This document shows positions 60,520 to 64,000 of a stretch of DNA of 64,000 nucleotides, in pieces (within the stretch, counting starts at the first letter, position 1; the number at the start of each line of letters is the position of its first letter). Location of the stretch: contig BTPP01000004.1 of the NCBI GenBank assembly GCA_037102815.1, positions 1,116,001-1,180,000 on the forward strand, given 5' to 3'. A program made the position numbers and the translations under genes. Origin of the DNA: Neurospora intermedia. Taxonomy: Eukaryota > Ascomycota > Sordariomycetes > Sordariales > Sordariaceae. The notes below the pieces were generated by a model. That model searched no databases, was not told the DNA's origin, and saw only the letters and a list, made by a program, of their open reading frames with translations.

Positions 60520-61345
60520 AAAGGCGGAAAAGCTACAGCAACTCTTCGACAACCTCCCCTCTACCACCTCCCGCACCGACCTCCTCCGCCTCTTCACACG
60601 GCACTTACTCATCGCCGAAGCGCGCAAATCCCACTGCCACGCTTTGCTCTTGGGAAGCAGCACCACCGCCCTGGCCGAGTTGACGCTGTCCGAGACGGCA
60701 AAAGGAAGAGGGTTTTCGTTGCCGTGGCAGATTAATGATGGAGTGTTGGGTGTTCCTTCTTTCAGCTCTTCCTCCCCTTCCCCTTCCCCTTCTTCCCCTG
60801 CCGACACTGGCGAGAAGACAAAGACGGAGGACACAGGAATGCTGGTGTACCACCCCCTCCGTGACGCTCTCCGAAAGGAGCTGGTTACTTTCACCAAACT
60901 TGCTGGCGAGCCAACGCCGATTGCGGAGTTGCTTCCCGAGACGGATTCGTCCACGGCAACAGCAGCGGTGGTTTCTCACAAGGATTTGAGCATCGACGAG
61001 GTCATGGTTCGGTACTTTGCGGAGGTGGAGGAGAATTACCCGAGTATTGTGGCGAATGTGGCGAGGACGACGGGGAAGTTGATGAGGTTGTTTGGTGGTG
61101 GTGGTGTTGCGGATGGAGATGGGAACGAGGAAGGCGGTAAGACAGCGGGAGAGGATGAGAGTCAGGATAATGACGAAGAGAGGTTGTGCGGGCTGTGTAG
61201 TATGCCGCTTGATGTGCTTGGAGATGAGCGGTGGAAGGGAGAGTTGGGAGAGGATAGTTATCGGGATGTCTTGGTGGTGGATGAGGGAGCGAAGAAGATG
61301 AAGCAGAGGATATGTTATGGGTGTGAGAGGTCGATTCGGGGGTAG
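59757..61345 (+). CDS. Cytoplasmic tRNA 2-thiolation protein 2 (Ctu2/Ncs2)
   Basis: Partner of Ctu1/Ncs6 that adds sulfur to wobble uridine (mcm5s2U34) in tRNA Lys, Glu and Gln, using Urm1 as sulfur donor, in the cytosol. Exons are 59757-59884 and 59971-61345, giving 500 residues; the 86 bp intron has donor GTTCGT and branch CTAAC. The N-terminal zinc motif is CIKC (24, 27) with CRIC (42, 45) and a Cys at about 54, followed by FQKFISQKCIKQIGLL. The joint CG|C in this motif supports the splice. LLGLSLGASSAALLELL is the PP-loop-like start; Ctu2 lacks a functional PP-loop as a family trait. HCHALLLGSSTTALAELTLS and GRGFSLPWQI follow, and the C-terminal cysteines LCGLC and ICYGCERSI end the protein. 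A poly-Thr run (about 60478-60520, ACG/ACGAC-type repeat) lies in a linker. Confidence 0.93.
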
Positions 61346-61852
61346 TTCATGGTGTCTGGCGTCTTGTCGTGGGACTAGGAAGATATCTAGAGAGCATTCG
61401 ACTGGCGTAGAACGAGATACCATTAAACATTTTGCAAGGTATCGATAAGCTATAACGCTCTAATGTGTGGTGATTGTTAACACCCTTTTCCCCCTTTCCC
61501 CCTTTTCAGGGGACTTGCTGGGGCTCCATCGACTGATACTTAGGAGACGTTCATAAGCGTACAATATTCTTCGCTTTCATACAAAAGGCAAGCCCCTGCC
61601 TGCCTGCCTTTCCCTTCCGTATTAACGCCATATGCGCCTTCCTGCCAAACAGGGCGATAAACAAATCCACACGTGCACCATCCTGAGTGTCTATTGTTTA
61701 GTTCCTAAAATCCCCTTGTGGCCTCCTCTTCCTGCTCGGCTGTCCTTCATTCCAATGTATTGTGATGGCGCATTCAGGGGACCCTAACCCATACCGGCAC
61801 ATTATCCCTTGTTCAATCTCGATCTTACGAAACAGCTTCCCCTCCGAGGGTA
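61346..61852. other. Convergent 3' region
   Basis: This 507 bp stretch lies between the converging Ctu2 and RRM genes and contains their 3' UTRs. No gene was recognised. Confidence 0.6.
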
Positions 61853-63068
61853 CTAGTATCTCCCGCCGTTGCCATTGAAACCTCTGCCCTTTCTATTGCG
61901 GACCAGCTGGTCGCTATAAAGCCCGCCAGTGCCGCCGCCATTCATAGCTGCCGGTCCCCTGGGTGGCTGCCGTCCGTTGCCATTCGCCATCAGGTCGTCC
62001 TCCTCCATAGCGTCTTCGAAACCCAAAGTACCGTCAATCAGATCATCCTCGGGATAGAAATCGTTTGAGCGTTGAGAGCGGGGGCCGGTGGGGGCGCGAG
62101 ACGGAGGTAACTGGGAGGTAAGGGGATAAGTAGGACCGCTTGGTTTGTGATACACACTGAGAACACGACCGTCGGCCTGGGCAAACAATGTTAGCTTCTC
62201 TGGGGCTTGGTCAAGCGGAATGGGGGGTTTAAACTGACCGTCTGCTTGTCGAATGTAGCAATCACATTGTCGGCACCCTCCTTGCTTTCAAACACAATCT
62301 CGGCGATAACAATCGGGTGGTGCTTCATGATACGACAGCTGAGTATTAGGCCGCCAATGGGGGTCATGGCGTTCTCGATATCGGCCGCTGTCGTTCCGGG
62401 AGCAAAGTTCTGCGCCATTACCGCAAAAGGTCCTGCCAGACCCCTGATTGTAAATCCCTTGCTGCTAGGACCCGTAGGAACTGACGCAGCTGCCGGTCCC
62501 TTGGGGGCATTGGCAGGGGCTTGATGCTGTTGCTGGTGTTGCTGGCGCCTCTGTTGACCTTGCTGCCTGCGCTGATCCGACTGCTCCTGGAACTCATTCC
62601 TAATGATCGCCTCCGCCATCTGCGCAGCCCGCCTCTTCTGGCGGGGGTTACCCGCAGGTCCAGCATTTGGGTTGGTGATGCGCGCCGCAAGGCCACCAGA
62701 CTTGGGGGTATTGTTGGCGGATCTTGAGCCAGGACCAAGATCAATGGTCCATGAGCCGACTTTTTCGTTGTTGTTCTTCAAAGGTGCTGACTGGGGGCCG
62801 CCGCCGCGTTGCTGGAACAGACATGAAGGGTCAACGATTCTGAACGCATAGTAGCGCAATCTAGAGGGCCGCATTCCAATAATTGCGAGCATACCTTCTT
62901 GACACCGGCGCGACTTGCAAGCGAACCACCGGTGGTCTGTTTGGGCGTCGAGGCGGGCGTGCTAGTCCGGTTGAAGATCCTGGCCGCGAGGGCTTCGTTC
63001 TTTTTCTTCTCGCGGTCCGCCTGAATGAGCTTTTGGAAGTCCTCGGCGACCTTTCTATCTTTCCCCAT
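61853..63068 (-). CDS. RRM protein, possibly ALY/REF-like
   Basis: Exons are 63068-62895, 62811-62239 and 62176-61853, giving 356 residues; introns are 83 and 62 bp. One RRM lies at about 176-262: MAQNFAPGTTAADIENAM (RNP2 side), VIAEIVFESKEGADNVIATF, then TADGRVLSVYHK. The ADV-F...DA...F...DGR-L-V pattern recalls the RRM of ALY/REF export adaptors. The N-terminus MGKDRKVAEDFQKLIQADRE is helical and charged. A Gln/Arg-rich segment (QQRRQQHQQQHQ) precedes the RRM. The C-terminus holds an acidic patch (DDLIDGTLGFEDAMEEDDLM), then Gly/Arg-rich sequence ending GNGGRY. RRM identity is solid; the ALY/REF assignment is inference. Confidence 0.75.
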
Positions 63069-64000
63069 TGTCGGTATCGGCGAGTGTTGACTGATACTGT
63101 AGAAAGTGCGGTCGGTCGAAAGAAGTTAGTGAGGCGGAATGTCCAAGTAATCGCCGAAGGACGGTCGCGGATAGTTGCGATGCTGCAGGATATGAACAGG
63201 ATACGTTGTCGATGGGAGTGTTGGAGTTAAATCGTGGCTGATGAGTGATGCGCCAATTCTTTTGAATTTCCGGTTGGAGTTCGCATTCACAGGGCAGCTG
63301 CGCAGGACGGGCGACAAAGGTTCAAAGCTCGAGAATGAGGTAGCCTAGGGTATGGGGACGGTAAAGAATGGGGAGGGAGCAGCGAGCGCGGGAGGCGTGT
63401 CTCTAGGTATATTCTTAGCCGTGGGGTGTCGCGTCAGGAGTTCTGAATGCTTCCCGCTTCACTTGACCCTTGGGCGCCCTGCAACGCCGATCACTGCCAA
63501 GCGTCAAGCGCACATGGATTCCACTTGAAGCTCAAGCACAGACCTCTGTAACTTTGCTGTGTAGAGGTACCTTACACTCTGAATTGAAGTCCCGATAACC
63601 GCTTGGGATGCTGTTTCCTCACTGCTGTGTAACATCAACCACAAGACAGTATTACCTACGGTTTACCCCTTCCTAGAGATCTCATCGTCGCTCTACACGT
63701 AACAGGATGAAGGAAGCTGCTGGGCGCATTCGGCCTTGCTCAACATGGTTAAAGTCACCAAGCTCAAGGGCCTCTTTGAATTAATTTTCTGTATCTTCTT
63801 TGGCCAGCGGATCGATACTAGCCCATTTATTGTTTCTAGTAGCTGAGATAATGAATGGTTCTTTACACTGACTTTTTGTCTTCTATACAAAACAGTTCAA
63901 GAACCAAAAAGTAAGCTTGAACCCTATCCTTCATACGTACAGTGACAAGGTCGTATGTGCGAAACCGGCTCCCATATGTACACAGCTTATGTACAAGGAA
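63069..64000. promoter_or_regulatory. Upstream region of the RRM gene, to window end
   Basis: This 932 bp region holds the leader and promoter of the minus-strand RRM gene. No gene or element was recognised up to the window edge. Confidence 0.5.

Overview
The window is nuclear DNA of a filamentous ascomycete, most likely Neurospora or a close relative in the Sordariales. The genes carry short introns (about 49-110 bp) with GTRNGT-like donors and CTRAC branch sites (GCTAAC, GCTGAC), 5' leaders are long, intergenic regions are several kb with homopolymer runs, and the protein families match filamentous fungi. The species is inferred from style, not proven.

Thirteen protein genes and one tRNA gene are supported; no protein gene appears cut by the window edges. 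From left to right: THO complex subunit 1 (-, 99-2910), carrying an unexpected guanylate-kinase-like C-terminal domain; the Aquarius/Cwf11 intron-binding helicase (+, 3965-8488), head to head with it; a 5.7 kb gap holding the long eIF4G leader; eIF4G (+, 14198-19027); an INSIG family membrane protein (+, 23656-25209); an intron-containing tRNA-Leu(AAG) (-); DNA polymerase alpha catalytic subunit (-, 26399-30980), divergent from a mitochondrial PPR protein (+, 31743-34241); a Yak1/DYRK kinase (-, 34984-38019); a Pub1/TIA-1-like three-RRM protein (-, 43454-45198); a possible Mediator Med2-like protein (+, 48627-50027); a tandem-PH Opy1-like protein (-, 52932-54267); a divergent APH-fold kinase-like gene (+, 57432-59050); the tRNA thiolation factor Ctu2/Ncs2 (+, 59757-61345); and an ALY/REF-like RRM protein (-, 61853-63068).

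Many of these genes act in the life of mRNA: THO and a possible ALY/REF (co-transcriptional packaging and export), Aquarius (splicing), eIF4G (translation initiation), Pub1 (mRNA stability) and Ctu2 (tRNA wobble modification for decoding). There are no operons, and this looks mostly coincidental. The exception worth testing is the THOC1/Aquarius pair, since both families are linked to co-transcriptional RNP assembly and R-loop control.

Mobile DNA is light. Four copies of one MITE-like element (about 280 bp, TIR beginning CAGTCC, TA flanks in two copies) sit in intergenic DNA. There is also one 163 bp element with long terminal inverted repeats, and one diverged repeat pair of about 270-280 bp. 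No virus-derived element, CRISPR array or rRNA gene was seen.

The most interesting items are the THO subunit 1 to guanylate-kinase-like fusion with a lost P-loop, a stop-free 366 bp candidate exitron in eIF4G, an APH-fold protein whose catalytic HGD reads NGN, the MITE family, and a GC-AG intron inside the gene for the intron-binding spliceosomal helicase.
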